DNA from: Nocardia sp. CC227C
GTDB lineage: Bacteria; Actinomycetota; Actinomycetes; Mycobacteriales; Mycobacteriaceae
Direction of reading: 5' to 3'
Assembly (NCBI RefSeq): GCF_030767025.1
Contig: NZ_JASITE010000019.1
Coordinates: forward strand, 60,927 to 124,926
Length of the DNA stretch: 64,000 nt
Position numbers and translations under genes: made by a program. This document shows positions 8,303 through 17,246 of this stretch, piece after piece. Below the pieces are notes generated by a model. It was given only the letters and a program-made list of their open reading frames with translations, made no database searches and was not told the DNA's origin. Position 1 is the stretch's first letter. Each line of letters begins with the position of its first letter.

Positions 8303-10129
8303 ATGACCTCAGCGACCATTCCTGGTCTTCACGATGGCACCGCGCCCACCGAGCACAAGGAACTGCTTGCCTGGGTTCAGGAGGTCGCAGAACTGACCCA
8401 GCCCGACCGCGTGGTCTGGGCGGACGGGTCCGACGCGGAGTGGGACCGTCTCACCGAGCAACTCGTCGCCGCGGGCACCTTCAAGAAGCTGAACGAGGCC
8501 AAGAAGCCCAACTCGTTCCTCGCGCTCTCCGATCCCTCCGACGTCGCTCGCGTCGAATCTCGCACCTACATCTGTTCGCGCACCGAGGCCGACGCGGGCC
8601 CGACCAACAACTGGGTCGATCCGGCCGAGATGCGCGCCACCATGACCGAGCTGTACCGCGGCTGCATGAAGGGCCGCACCATGTACGTGGTGCCCTTCTG
8701 CATGGGCCCGCTCGGCGCCGACGATCCCAAGCTGGGTGTCGAACTCACCGACTCCGAGTACGTGGTCGTCTCCATGCGCGTCATGACCCGCATGGGCGCG
8801 GCCGCCCTGGAGAAGCTCGGCACCGACAAGCCGTTCGTGAAGGCCCTGCACTCCGTCGGCGCGCCGCTGGCCGAGGGCCAGGCCGACGTGCCGTGGCCGT
8901 GCAACGACACCAAGTACATCACCCACTTCCCCGAGGACCGCGAGATCTGGTCCTACGGTTCGGGTTACGGCGGCAACGCGCTGCTGGGCAAGAAGTGCTA
9001 CTCGCTGCGCATCGCGTCGGCCATGGCGCACGACGAGGGCTGGCTGGCCGAGCACATGCTCATCCTCAAGCTCATCTCGCCGGAGAACAAGGCGTACTAC
9101 ATCGCCGCGGCCTTCCCGTCGGCCTGTGGCAAGACCAACCTCGCCATGATCCAGCCGACCATCCCGGGCTGGCGCGCCGAGACCCTCGGCGACGACATCG
9201 CGTGGATGCGCTTCGGCAAGGACGGCCGCCTCTACGCCGTCAACCCGGAGTTCGGCTTCTTCGGCGTCGCGCCGGGCACCAACCACTCGTCCAACCCGAA
9301 CGCCATGGCCACCATGGAGGCGGGCAATACCGTCTACACCAATGTCGCCCTGACCGACGACAACGACGTGTGGTGGGAGGGCCTGGAGGGCACCCCCGAT
9401 CACCTGATCGACTGGAAGGGCAACGACTGGTACGAGCGCGAGTCCGAAACCCTCGCCGCGCACCCGAACTCGCGCTACTGCACGCCGATGTCGCAGTGCC
9501 CGATCCTCGCGCCCGAGTGGGACGACCCGCAGGGCGTGCCGATCTCGGCCATCCTGTTCGGCGCGCGCCGCAAGACCACCGTGCCGCTGGTGACCGAATC
9601 GCTGAGCTGGCAGCACGGCGTGTTCATGGGCGCGACCATGGCCTCCGAGCAGACCGCCGCCGCCGAGGGCAAGGTCGGCACCGTGCGCCGCGACCCCATG
9701 GCCATGCTGCCCTTCATGGGCTACCACGTGGGCGACTACCTGGGCCACTGGGGCAATATCGGCAAGAACGCCGACGCCGAGAAGCTGCCGAAGATCTTCT
9801 ACGTCAACTGGTTCCGCCGCGGCGAGGACGGCCGCTTCCTGTGGCCCGGCTTCGGTGAGAACTCCCGCGTGCTGGAGTGGATCATCGGCCGCATCGAGGG
9901 CCGCAAGGACGCCCGCCCGACCCCGATCGGCAATGTCCCCACCGCCGCCGATCTCTACCTCGACGGCCTCGACGTGAACGAGTCCGACGTGGACGAGGCC
10001 CTGGCCGTCAAGCCCGAGGAGTGGCGTCGCGAGCTCCCGCTCATCGAGGAGTGGTTCGAGTTCATCGGCGAGAAGCTGCCCTCGGGTGTCCGCGACGAGT
10101 TCGAGGCCCTCAAGCAGCGCCTCGGCTGA
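8303..10129 (+). CDS. pckG: Phosphoenolpyruvate carboxykinase (GTP)
   Basis: 608 residues, the usual length for GTP-dependent PEPCK. Interconverts oxaloacetate plus GTP and phosphoenolpyruvate plus CO2 plus GDP, the first committed step of gluconeogenesis. The kinase P-loop with the reactive cysteine is present at about 273-287 (AAFPSACGKTNLAM). Other family segments include GSGYGGNALLGKKCYSLRIA, DDIAWM and the C-terminal VNWFRR nucleotide-site region. The ATG at 8303 follows AGGAGAG at 8291-8297; a longer frame exists upstream but is not PEPCK-like. Matches Rv0211 in order. Confidence 0.97.
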   Translation: MTSATIPGLHDGTAPTEHKELLAWVQEVAELTQPDRVVWADGSDAEWDRLTEQLVAAGTFKKLNEAKKPNSFLALSDPSDVARVESRTYICSRTEADAGPTNNWVDPAEMRATMTELYRGCMKGRTMYVVPFCMGPLGADDPKLGVELTDSEYVVVSMRVMTRMGAAALEKLGTDKPFVKALHSVGAPLAEGQADVPWPCNDTKYITHFPEDREIWSYGSGYGGNALLGKKCYSLRIASAMAHDEGWLAEHMLILKLISPENKAYYIAAAFPSACGKTNLAMIQPTIPGWRAETLGDDIAWMRFGKDGRLYAVNPEFGFFGVAPGTNHSSNPNAMATMEAGNTVYTNVALTDDNDVWWEGLEGTPDHLIDWKGNDWYERESETLAAHPNSRYCTPMSQCPILAPEWDDPQGVPISAILFGARRKTTVPLVTESLSWQHGVFMGATMASEQTAAAEGKVGTVRRDPMAMLPFMGYHVGDYLGHWGNIGKNADAEKLPKIFYVNWFRRGEDGRFLWPGFGENSRVLEWIIGRIEGRKDARPTPIGNVPTAADLYLDGLDVNESDVDEALAVKPEEWRRELPLIEEWFEFIGEKLPSGVRDEFEALKQRLG

Positions 10130-10149
10130 CGCGCGCGCATCGACGCGAC

Positions 10150-10182
10150 CGCCCGCCCACACCACCGCGGTGTGGGCGGGCG
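10150..10182. terminator. Bidirectional terminator between pckG and aldehyde dehydrogenase
   Basis: Perfect 13-bp stem (10150-10162 with 10170-10182) around a 7-base loop, lying between the convergent stop codons at 10129 and 10204. The run after it on the plus strand is ATTTCGTT. Confidence 0.8.
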
Positions 10183-10203
10183 ATTTCGTTCCACCGCAAT
10201 CGC

Positions 10204-11649
10204 TTACGTGCCGGTGTACCCCATGGGCATGAGCAGGGATTTCTGTTCGCAGTAGGCGTCGAGGCCCTCGGGGCCGTTCTCGCGGCCGATACCGGAGTTC
10301 TTGTAGCCGCCGAAGGGTGCGCAGGGGTCGAAGGCGTACCAGTTGATGGCGTAGGTGCCGGTGCGCACCTTGGCGGCGACCTCCGCGCCGTGTTCGATAT
10401 CGGTGGTCCACACCGAACCGGCGAGTCCGTAGTCGCTGTCGTTGGCGATGGCGACGGCCTCCGCCTCGGTGTCGTAGGGCAGCACCGACAGCACCGGGCC
10501 GAAGATCTCCTCGCGCGCGATGGCCATGGAGTTCGCGACATCCGCGAAGACGGCCGGCTCGAGGAACCAGCCCGGCAGGTCGTCGGGGCGACCACCACCG
10601 AGGACGAGGCGAGCGCCCTCGTCCTTGCCCCTGGCGATATAGCCTTCGACACGGTCGCGTTGCCGCTGCGAGATGAGCGGGCCGAGGGTCGCGTCGGGAT
10701 CGCTCGGAACGCCGGTCTTCATGGCGCGTACCGCGTCCGCCAGCCCTTCCACGATCTCGTCGTACCGGCTGCGCGGCGCGAGAATACGGGTCTGCGCCAC
10801 ACACGCCTGACCGGAGTTCATCAGGCCGGAGAAGGCGAGTTGGGGCATGCTCGCGGCGATATCCAGGTCCGGCAACAGGATTGCCGCTGATTTGCCGCCG
10901 AGTTCCAGCGAGCAGCGTTTGAGCTGACTGCCCGCGCTGGACGCAATCTTGCGACCTACCGCGGTGCTGCCGGTGAAGGTCACTTTGTCCACATCGGGAT
11001 GGGAGACAAGGTATTCGGAGACCTCCGCGTCGGCGGGCAGCACCGACAGCACGCCCTCCGGTAAACCCGCCTCGGTGCACAGGTCGGCCAGCAGATTGGT
11101 GGTCAGCGGGGTGAGCGGTGCGGGCTTGAGCACGACCGTGCAGCCCGCGAGCAGGGCCGGAGCGAGCTTGTTGACGGCCAGGAAGAGCGGCACGTTCCAC
11201 GCGGTGACGGCCGCGACCACACCGACCGGTTCGCGCGAAACCCGACTGGTTCCGAACGCGCCGACGCGAGTCTCGCTCCAGGGGAAGGACTTTCCGAGTC
11301 CGGCGTAGAAGTCGAGGGCGGCCTTGGCCGGAAAGTAGTTGAGCGTGTTGGCGGTCATGGCGGGTGCGCCCATCTCCGCGCTGAGTGCGGCCACCAGGTC
11401 GCCGACCCGCTGATCGAGCAGTTGGGAGATCCGGGCGAGGACTTCGGCGCGTTGCTCCGGCGGTGTGGCGGGCCATGGGCCGCTGTCGAAGGCGCGGCGG
11501 GCCGCCGCCACCGCGGCGTCGACGTCGGCGCGGCTCACCACCGGCACGCTGCCGACGGTTTCCAGGGTGGCGGGTGAGACGACCGGGACGCGTTCGGCGC
11601 TGGCGGGAGCGGTCCAGCGGCCGCCGATGAACAAGCTCTGGTAATTCAT
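10204..11649 (-). CDS. NAD(P)+-dependent aldehyde dehydrogenase
   Basis: 481 residues, typical ALDH superfamily length. Oxidises an aldehyde to the acid; the substrate is not deducible. Visible motifs are the coenzyme region TAWNVPLFL, FTGSTAVG (Rossmann turn, about 226-233), the general-base glutamate in LELGGKS (about 250-256) and the catalytic cysteine in NSGQACVAQTR (about 283-293), then EEIFGPVL. It matches Rv0223c in order relative to the methyltransferase upstream. Transcription starts from a region with phased GTCCGG repeats (11681-11804), a likely operator. Confidence 0.92.
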   Translation of the reverse strand: MNYQSLFIGGRWTAPASAERVPVVSPATLETVGSVPVVSRADVDAAVAAARRAFDSGPWPATPPEQRAEVLARISQLLDQRVGDLVAALSAEMGAPAMTANTLNYFPAKAALDFYAGLGKSFPWSETRVGAFGTSRVSREPVGVVAAVTAWNVPLFLAVNKLAPALLAGCTVVLKPAPLTPLTTNLLADLCTEAGLPEGVLSVLPADAEVSEYLVSHPDVDKVTFTGSTAVGRKIASSAGSQLKRCSLELGGKSAAILLPDLDIAASMPQLAFSGLMNSGQACVAQTRILAPRSRYDEIVEGLADAVRAMKTGVPSDPDATLGPLISQRQRDRVEGYIARGKDEGARLVLGGGRPDDLPGWFLEPAVFADVANSMAIAREEIFGPVLSVLPYDTEAEAVAIANDSDYGLAGSVWTTDIEHGAEVAAKVRTGTYAINWYAFDPCAPFGGYKNSGIGRENGPEGLDAYCEQKSLLMPMGYTGT

Positions 11650-11680
11650 AGGAACACGTTACAGTTTTCCGTCGAGGGTT

Positions 11681-11804
11681 GTCCGGATGATGGTCCGGAC
11701 TGCTGTCCGGGCGGCGGGCGCGCCGTTCGTGCGGCGTTCGCCGTCGGTGCGCCGAGGTGTGGCCTATGCTCACTGTGGTTTTCGTCTCACGGACCATCGG
11801 TCCG
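11681..11804. promoter_or_regulatory. Phased GTCCGG repeats, candidate operator
   Basis: GTCCGG occurs at 11681, 11693 and 11705, exactly 12 bp apart, and the same half-site forms CGGACC-ATC-GGTCCG at 11790-11804. The cluster lies between the aldehyde dehydrogenase start (11649, leftward) and the small ORF at 11914 (rightward). Confidence 0.5.
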
Positions 11805-11913
11805 GTTGCCAAAAGTTAGCTATTCTTTTCAACTGAGGTTGTTCGCTGCTCGTCTTCGGCATGCGGGTTCGGCCGGGGGGAGCTGAGCCGACTCACGGAA
11901 GGCAGGCGATGGC

Positions 11914-12117
11914 ATGACCGATCTGGATCTCGGCGCTTTCGTGCTCCCGGAGATCACCGACCTGCCGGCGGTGGCCGCCGGTACGCCCCTGCATCGGGCC
12001 GCGGAGAAATTGCAGCGGGTGCTGCCACCGGGTTGGCGGGTCGAAGTGGTGGCGGGTCCGCAATGTGCGGATCGGGCGGGGCAGCCGGTATTGCGATTGG
12101 TCATGGCGGATCGGTGA
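11914..12117 (+). CDS. Small hypothetical protein, 67 residues
   Basis: No family recognised. The protein is acidic then basic, with no membrane segment: TPLHRAAEKLQRVLPPGW in the middle looks like an amphipathic helix and the C-terminus ends in strands (VEVVAGP, VLRLVMADR). The ATG has GGAAGG about 12 bases upstream and third-position GC is high, like real genes here. It could be a helper of the divergent aldehyde dehydrogenase or of the next small ORF; that is inference only. Confidence 0.45.
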   Translation: MTDLDLGAFVLPEITDLPAVAAGTPLHRAAEKLQRVLPPGWRVEVVAGPQCADRAGQPVLRLVMADR

Positions 12118-12146
12118 TCATCGAGATCGCCGGGAGCGCAGGGTAT

Positions 12147-12175
12147 TTGAGCATACGTGTGGCAAATACTAGACA
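12147..12175 (+). promoter_or_regulatory. Possible promoter in AT-rich island
   Basis: TTGAGC (12147-12152), a 17-bp spacer and TAGACA (12170-12175) resemble a vegetative promoter. They lie in the 12118-12316 gap, which is far more AT-rich than the surroundings. The leader to the ATG at 12317 would be about 135 bases. Confidence 0.28.
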
Positions 12176-12316
12176 TTCCTAATTTCGAATTCCAACCTGT
12201 CGGTTCGCTTTTCATGAAACGCACTATTGCATTCTGCAGCCGCTGCGAGCATGCTTATAGCTACCGCGGATTGCTCGTTCGATTCATGAACCGTTACGGC
12301 ACAGGGAGTCCGAGTC

Positions 12317-12619
12317 ATGTCGGTGCAAGTGATCGGAAGATCGCTGATGACCAGCGATCTCACACCGCATCAGGCGAAAAGCGTGGGCGCCGGTGGCTGG
12401 GTGGTGTCATTCCTCCCCGGTCGGACACTGACAACCGAGCAAGCGACCGCCGCATTGCGAGCCGCCGAAGCCGTTGCCACGGTCAACGAACTCGCCGGAC
12501 AGGTCGGGCTCACCGCCATCGAAACAGTGGGGCTCGCAAACCAGGAGTCACCGTGGGGCGAACCCGAATGCACGGGGGGACTGCGCCGACTCTGGCGTCG
12601 CGGATGCCTCGAGCGCTGA
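12317..12619 (+). CDS. Small hypothetical protein, 100 residues
   Basis: No family recognised. A beta-rich start (MSVQVIGRSL, GGWVVSFLPGR) is followed by an Ala-rich amphipathic helix (about 40-65). It has no signal peptide or membrane helix. The ATG has GGGAG upstream. The last 72 bases overlap, in convergent orientation, the 3' end of the methyltransferase on the other strand. Expression would be driven from the AT-rich island upstream. Confidence 0.5.
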   Translation: MSVQVIGRSLMTSDLTPHQAKSVGAGGWVVSFLPGRTLTTEQATAALRAAEAVATVNELAGQVGLTAIETVGLANQESPWGEPECTGGLRRLWRRGCLER

Positions 12620-13405
12620 ATTCCGTTTACCGGCGACCACCACCAAATTACTGACCAGCAATTCCCGCAGTCCGGGAATCCGCACCAGCCACCACGCCCA
12701 GCGCGGATGGTAGCGCGGGAAGACCGCCAGAATCTCGATATCCGCCGGGGTCGACCGGGCCCACCGCAGGCCGTCCGCGGCACGCACCGCGAACAGCGAC
12801 CGCCCGAAGCGGTTCTTCGGCTCCCGGCCGTGCTTGCGCCGGTAGCGCCGGGCCGCGTACTCCCCGCCCAGGTAGTGCCACGGGCCGGTCTCGTGCCCGC
12901 CGAAGGGGCCGAGCCAGACGGTGTAGGACAGCACCATCAGGCCGCCCGGCTTGGTCACGCGCAGCATCTCGTCGGCCATCACCCACGGCTGCGGCACATG
13001 CTCGGCCACGTTCGACGACACACAGATGTCCACCGCGTCATCGCGGAACGGCAGCGCCATCCCGGAACCGCGCACCGCCCCCGGCACCGACAGTCCCGCC
13101 GCGTGCATCTCCGAGGGATCCGGCTCGACCGGAAGGTAGCGCGCTCCGGCCTCGGCGAACTCGTCCGCGAAATAGCCGGGACCGCCGCCGACATCCAGCA
13201 CGACGGTCCCGCGCAGGGAACGACCGGTCAGATCCCGGTAGAAGTCGCCGACCAGATCGGCCGTATCGGCGGCCACGCCCCCGTAGAACACGGCCGGATC
13301 CGTCTGCTCGAATCGGAAGCTGCCCAGCAGACGCAGGGACCGCCGCAAGGTAGCGCGACGGGCGAAACGCGGACGTCGCCATCCGGATTGCGCGGCTCGA
13401 AGCAT
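12548..13405 (-). CDS. SAM-dependent methyltransferase, Rv0224c/MtrP-like
   Basis: 285 residues. Class I methyltransferase: VVLDVGGGPGYFADEF is motif I, LPVEPD motif II, and CVSSNVAEHVPQPW with LRVTKPGGLMVLSY the later motifs. Positional homologue of Rv0224c; its corynebacterial relative MtrP has been linked to trehalose-mycolate transport (from memory). A soluble, membrane-associated enzyme is likely given the hydrophobic WWLVRIPGLRELLVSNLVVVA tail segment. The ATG at 13405 is preferred because the upstream frame is not protein-like. It is transcribed divergently from the glycosyltransferase at 13581. Confidence 0.85.
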   Translation of the reverse strand: MLRAAQSGWRRPRFARRATLRRSLRLLGSFRFEQTDPAVFYGGVAADTADLVGDFYRDLTGRSLRGTVVLDVGGGPGYFADEFAEAGARYLPVEPDPSEMHAAGLSVPGAVRGSGMALPFRDDAVDICVSSNVAEHVPQPWVMADEMLRVTKPGGLMVLSYTVWLGPFGGHETGPWHYLGGEYAARRYRRKHGREPKNRFGRSLFAVRAADGLRWARSTPADIEILAVFPRYHPRWAWWLVRIPGLRELLVSNLVVVAGKRNSALEASATPESAQSPRAFGFAPR

Positions 13406-13580
13406 GGCGGCCAGTCTCGCACAGCGACCACGGGGCGAAGGCGCCCACCCGGGCGCGGACGGCGGCGATTTCCCGGCTCTGGGCTGGTCAGCTGACCACT
13501 GAGGGCCCGGAAATCGAGGTGGGCGGTTATGGTGGAGCCCGTTGTCTGCCCGCATCCATGAGAACGACCTGGAGAAGCCC

Positions 13581-14756
13581 GTGCGTGAAGTGTTGCTGCT
13601 GTGTTGGCGGGACACCGGGCACCCGCAGGGCGGGGGCAGCGAGCGGTATCTGGAACAGGTCGGGGCGCATCTGGCCGCGCGGGGTGTGAAGGTCACGCTG
13701 CGCACCGCCGGATATCCCGGGGCCGCCCGGCGGGAACGGATCGACGGCATCGAGATCAGCCGGGCCGGCGGACGCTACACCGTCTACCCGCGAGCGCTGG
13801 CGGCCATCGCCCTGGGACGGCTCGGGATCGGACCGCTCAAGCACGTACGCCCGGACGCGGTGATCGACACCCAGAACGGCATCCCCTTCTTCGCGCGGGC
13901 CGCGAGTGCCGCGCCGACCGTGGTGCTGGTGCATCACGGGCACCGCGAACAGTGGCCGGTGGCGGGTCGCCTGGTCGGGCGGATCGGCTGGTGGATCGAA
14001 TCCCGGCTCTCGCCGCGCGTGCACCGGCGCAACCAGTACCTGACGGTCTCACTGCCCTCGGCGGAGGAACTGTCGCTGCTCGGCGTCGAACCGGCCCGGG
14101 TGGCGGTGGTGCGCAACGGTGCCGAACCGGTCCCCGCACGTGTCACGCCCGGCTCCGACGCCACCCGCACAGCGCATCCGAGCATCGTGGTGCTCTCCCG
14201 CCTGGTGCCGCACAAGCAGATCGAGGACGCCCTCGCCGCCATCGCGGCGCTGCGCCCCCGCATTCCCGACCTGCACCTCGATGTCATCGGCGACGGCTGG
14301 TGGGCCGACAACCTGCGCGCGCACGCCGATGAACTCGGCATCGCCGACGCGGTCACCTTCCACGGGCACGTGGACGAGGAACGCAAACACCACCTGCTCG
14401 CCCGCGCCTGGGTGCACGTGCTCCCCTCCCGCAAGGAAGGGTGGGGCCTGGCGGTCATCGAAGCCGCCCAACACGGCGTCCCCACCATCGGCTACCGCAG
14501 CTCGCGCGGTCTCACCGACTCCATCGTCGACGGCGTCACCGGCCTGCTGGTCGACGACCAGGCCCAACTCGCCGCGGCGGTGGGCGAACTGCTCACCGAA
14601 CCCGAGACCCGCATCGTCCTCGGCGAGAAAGCCCGTGCCCGCGCCCGCGAATTCTCCTGGGAGCAGACGGGGAACGGGGTGTACGAAGTACTCGCGGCCG
14701 TCGCCCGCGGAGAGCGGGTATCGGGGCTGGTGACGGCGGCGACCGCCGAGGTGTAG
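13581..14756 (+). CDS. GT4-family glycosyltransferase, Rv0225-like
   Basis: 391 residues. GT-B fold retaining glycosyltransferase. N-terminal acceptor domain begins LLLCWRDTGHPQGGGSERY with the GGGSE loop. The C-terminal donor domain has LSRLVPHKQ and PSRKEGWGLAVIEAAQHG, the EX7E nucleotide-sugar motif, then DGVTGLLV. The GTG at 13581 follows a GGAG at proper distance and gives the family N-terminus; a TTG at 13542 is an alternative. Its place beside the methyltransferase and the membrane protein repeats Rv0224c-Rv0226c. Donor and acceptor are unknown; an envelope glycan is likely. Confidence 0.87.
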   Translation: MREVLLLCWRDTGHPQGGGSERYLEQVGAHLAARGVKVTLRTAGYPGAARRERIDGIEISRAGGRYTVYPRALAAIALGRLGIGPLKHVRPDAVIDTQNGIPFFARAASAAPTVVLVHHGHREQWPVAGRLVGRIGWWIESRLSPRVHRRNQYLTVSLPSAEELSLLGVEPARVAVVRNGAEPVPARVTPGSDATRTAHPSIVVLSRLVPHKQIEDALAAIAALRPRIPDLHLDVIGDGWWADNLRAHADELGIADAVTFHGHVDEERKHHLLARAWVHVLPSRKEGWGLAVIEAAQHGVPTIGYRSSRGLTDSIVDGVTGLLVDDQAQLAAAVGELLTEPETRIVLGEKARARAREFSWEQTGNGVYEVLAAVARGERVSGLVTAATAEV

Positions 14757-14980
14757 CCGTCGCCCGGCGGCCGGGGCAGGGGGATGTCGCCCGGCCGCCG
14801 GGGCAGGGGGATGTCGCCCGGCGGCCAGGACAGCGGGGCTGCCGTCCGGCGGCCAGGACAGCGGGGTAGCCGTCCGGCCGCAGGGACAGAAGGGTTGCCG
14901 TCCGGCCGCAGGGACAGCGGGGTCGTCGTCCGGCCGTCGCAGCGGTTGGCGTCCGGCCGTCGGCGGTTGTGGTCCGGCCG
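14757..14980. repeat. 27-28-bp degenerate tandem repeat
   Basis: CCGGC-anchored units start at 14764, 14791, 14818, 14846, 14874, 14902 and 14930 (steps 27, 27, 28, 28, 28, 28), then shorten at 14953 and 14973. The block starts immediately after the glycosyltransferase stop codon. No spacers and no protein-like reading. Confidence 0.85.
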
Positions 14981-15118
14981 AGGCGTCGTCCCGTACGGCA
15001 CGTTCTCACCGCCCCGTGCGAGCACTGCTCGGAACGAATCGCGAACATGCTTGCGGGCGTGTGGAAGCCGATGGGACGTCCGAGGAGCACGGGGCCGACC
15101 GCCGGGTTCGCATCGGCC

Positions 15119-15248
15119 GACCGACGGCTCACCGGGATTCCCGAGTGTGACCGGCGGCTCGGTCGGGTTCTCAGGGTGGACCGGCGGCTCGGTCGGGTTC
15201 TCAGGGGCGATCGGGAGCCCGGTCGGGTTCTCAGGGGTCGACCGGCGG
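15119..15248. repeat. 30-bp tandem repeat running into the 3' end of the next gene
   Basis: Units begin near 15119, 15149, 15179, 15209 and 15239, each with the core CGGTCGGGTTCTCAGGG. The last unit codes for the C-terminus of the leftward gene at 15231; every further unit presents an in-frame TGA. 14981-15118, between the two repeat blocks, shows nothing else. Confidence 0.85.
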
Positions 15249-17246
15249 CCCGGCCGGGCGTGGGGGAGGGTGGTGAACGCGGCGGGGGACGAGTGCTGCC
15301 AGGGCTCCCGTGGCGAGCAGGGCCGCCCAGACCAGGTGGGCGGTTGCGGAGATGCGGCGGGTGGTGGGGGAAGCGTCGTGGTCTGCGATCGGGCCGGGGA
15401 CGCGGTAGAGCTGGAGGGCCGGGGTGTAGTGCACCGGTTCCAGCTGGGCCAGTGTGGTTGTCGATGTGCCCAGCGGGCCGGGGGTGCCGCCTTCGACGAG
15501 CACCCAGCCCACGCCCGACCGCGCCAGGTCGGCCGCGGACCCGCCGTGCAGCAGCAGTCGTTCCACCTCGCGGGCGCGGGCGCCCTCACCCGCCACCGTC
15601 GCGCCGCGGACCGGTAGCTCGCCGGTTTGCAGGACGTCGCGGCGCAGCATGCGCGGCGCGGGATCCAGCACCGGCGCGGAGCCGGAGTAGCGGAACTTGC
15701 GGAACATACCGCCCGGCAGCACCGCCACATCGCCCGGCGCGTCCACCAGCGCGGCGACCTCCCGCCAGGCCGGGGGATAGCGGACCGGCCGCAGCTCACC
15801 ACCGACACCCCAGGCGAGGTCGGGCAGGGCGGCGATCAGGAGAGCGATGAAAAGCACTGCGACAGCGCCGGTTCGAGACCGGCGGTCATCGGGTGCGGTG
15901 GCTTCGGCAGACAGCTTCGCCGGGGCGCTGTCACCGGGTGCGTTCGCGGTTCGGCCGCTGGCAGGCGCATGCGTCCCGGGACCACCGGTGGGGGCAGGTG
16001 CGTTCGCCGAGCCGGTTGCGTCCTCGAAGACGCTGTCGGGCTTGCCATCACCGTCCTGGACCGCCGTATCGACGGTCGCGGCGCGTGGTGCGGTGGCGGC
16101 GCTCGCAACCACCACGATGGTGCGGCGGTCGCGGAACAGCAGGCCGGCGGCGGCATGGCAGCCGGCGGCGGCGCAGAGGGCGAAGGCGGGCATCGCGAGT
16201 GCGACGTATTTCTGGGTGTCGCGCAGCAGCCCGGCGCCCGGAATGTGTTCGATCATGGCTTCGCCGAGCGACAGACCCCAGCCGGTCGCCGCCAGCGCGG
16301 GCAGCACGATGGCGGATACCCCCAGTACCAAGAGGATGCGGCGGACCCGCCGGGTATCGCGCGCGCCGGTCGCGACCGCCCGCACGCCGAGGGCGACGAT
16401 GGTCAACAGCAGCAGGGTGCCGATGACGGCGAAATACGTGGTGCGTGAGTCGGGTACCGCCGTGCTGTTCCAGATGCCGCCCAGCCCGGCCAGACTGCCG
16501 AGCGTCCCCAACCCCGGTTCCGCCCGCGCCGCGAAGGCCGCGACCCCGGCCGGGTCCGACGGCTCCGCTCCCGCACCCGACAGCGCGGTCGCGGTGAGCC
16601 ACGGTGCCGCCGTGACCGCCCACAGACCCGCCGCCCCGAGGAGATTGCGCTGTCCCACCAGCAGGAGCGCCGTCGCGCCGGCGAGCAGCGACCCCGTCGG
16701 AGTCAACCCGGCCGCCGCCAGACCGCCGCCGAGCAGCGCCCAGCTCCGCACCCGCTCCCTCCGGCCGGACGGCTCCGCGGCGCGAATCCGCTGCGCCAGC
16801 ACCGCGATCCACGGCAGCGCCGCGTATCCGGTCAGCAGACTCCAGTGCCCCTGCAGAAGTCGTTCCGCGACATACGGATTCCACACGGCGACGGTCGCCG
16901 CCACCAACCGCGCCCCCGGCGGCACCCCCAACAGCTCCCGCGCCAGCACCGCCGCACCCCACCCCGCCAGCCACAGCGCCCCCACCAGAATCCCCTTGAC
17001 CACCACCCCGCCGTCGAGCGCCGCCGACAGCACCGCGACCGCCGCGTCCTGCGGCACCGCCCGTGGCGCGGCGTCCCCCACACCCAGGGCCGCGTCCGTC
17101 AGATAGGAGCGCGGCGTGCTCACCGCGTCCCGCAGCAACAGATACCCCGACCCCAACAGCGGCCCGACCACCACCAGCGCCAGCACCAGGCTGTACCCCG
17201 CGGCCACCCACCGCCACCACCGCTCCCGGTCCACCACCGCATTCAC
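15231..17246 (-). CDS. Polytopic membrane protein, Rv0226c-like
   Basis: 671 residues from GTG 17246 (GTG 17270 is an alternative). Many hydrophobic segments in the N-terminal two thirds (for example YSLVLALVVVGPLLGSGYLLL near 16-36 and ILLVLGVSAIVLPALAATGW), an Ala/Pro/Thr-rich insert near 400-460, one more helix, then an extracytoplasmic domain (VRYPPAWREVAAL, DVAVLPGGMFRKF) and a final membrane helix. The layout resembles GT-C polyprenyl-sugar-dependent transferases, but I see no certain catalytic motif. The positional homologue Rv0226c has no settled function. It is divergent from the flippase at 17614, suggesting joint work on a lipid-linked glycan. Confidence 0.75.
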   Translation of the reverse strand: MNAVVDRERWWRWVAAGYSLVLALVVVGPLLGSGYLLLRDAVSTPRSYLTDAALGVGDAAPRAVPQDAAVAVLSAALDGGVVVKGILVGALWLAGWGAAVLARELLGVPPGARLVAATVAVWNPYVAERLLQGHWSLLTGYAALPWIAVLAQRIRAAEPSGRRERVRSWALLGGGLAAAGLTPTGSLLAGATALLLVGQRNLLGAAGLWAVTAAPWLTATALSGAGAEPSDPAGVAAFAARAEPGLGTLGSLAGLGGIWNSTAVPDSRTTYFAVIGTLLLLTIVALGVRAVATGARDTRRVRRILLVLGVSAIVLPALAATGWGLSLGEAMIEHIPGAGLLRDTQKYVALAMPAFALCAAAGCHAAAGLLFRDRRTIVVVASAATAPRAATVDTAVQDGDGKPDSVFEDATGSANAPAPTGGPGTHAPASGRTANAPGDSAPAKLSAEATAPDDRRSRTGAVAVLFIALLIAALPDLAWGVGGELRPVRYPPAWREVAALVDAPGDVAVLPGGMFRKFRYSGSAPVLDPAPRMLRRDVLQTGELPVRGATVAGEGARAREVERLLLHGGSAADLARSGVGWVLVEGGTPGPLGTSTTTLAQLEPVHYTPALQLYRVPGPIADHDASPTTRRISATAHLVWAALLATGALAALVPRRVHHPPPRPAGPPVDP

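Noticed and set aside
8309..11812. Long minus-strand frame across pckG and the aldehyde dehydrogenase
   Set aside because: It is out of frame with the true dehydrogenase and antisense to PEPCK; no motif.
12169..12363. 64-residue minus-strand ORF in the AT-rich island
   Set aside because: No ribosome site and it runs antisense into the better supported 12317 ORF.
14757..15248. CRISPR array
   Set aside because: Units are contiguous and degenerate with no unique spacers, and no cas gene is present.
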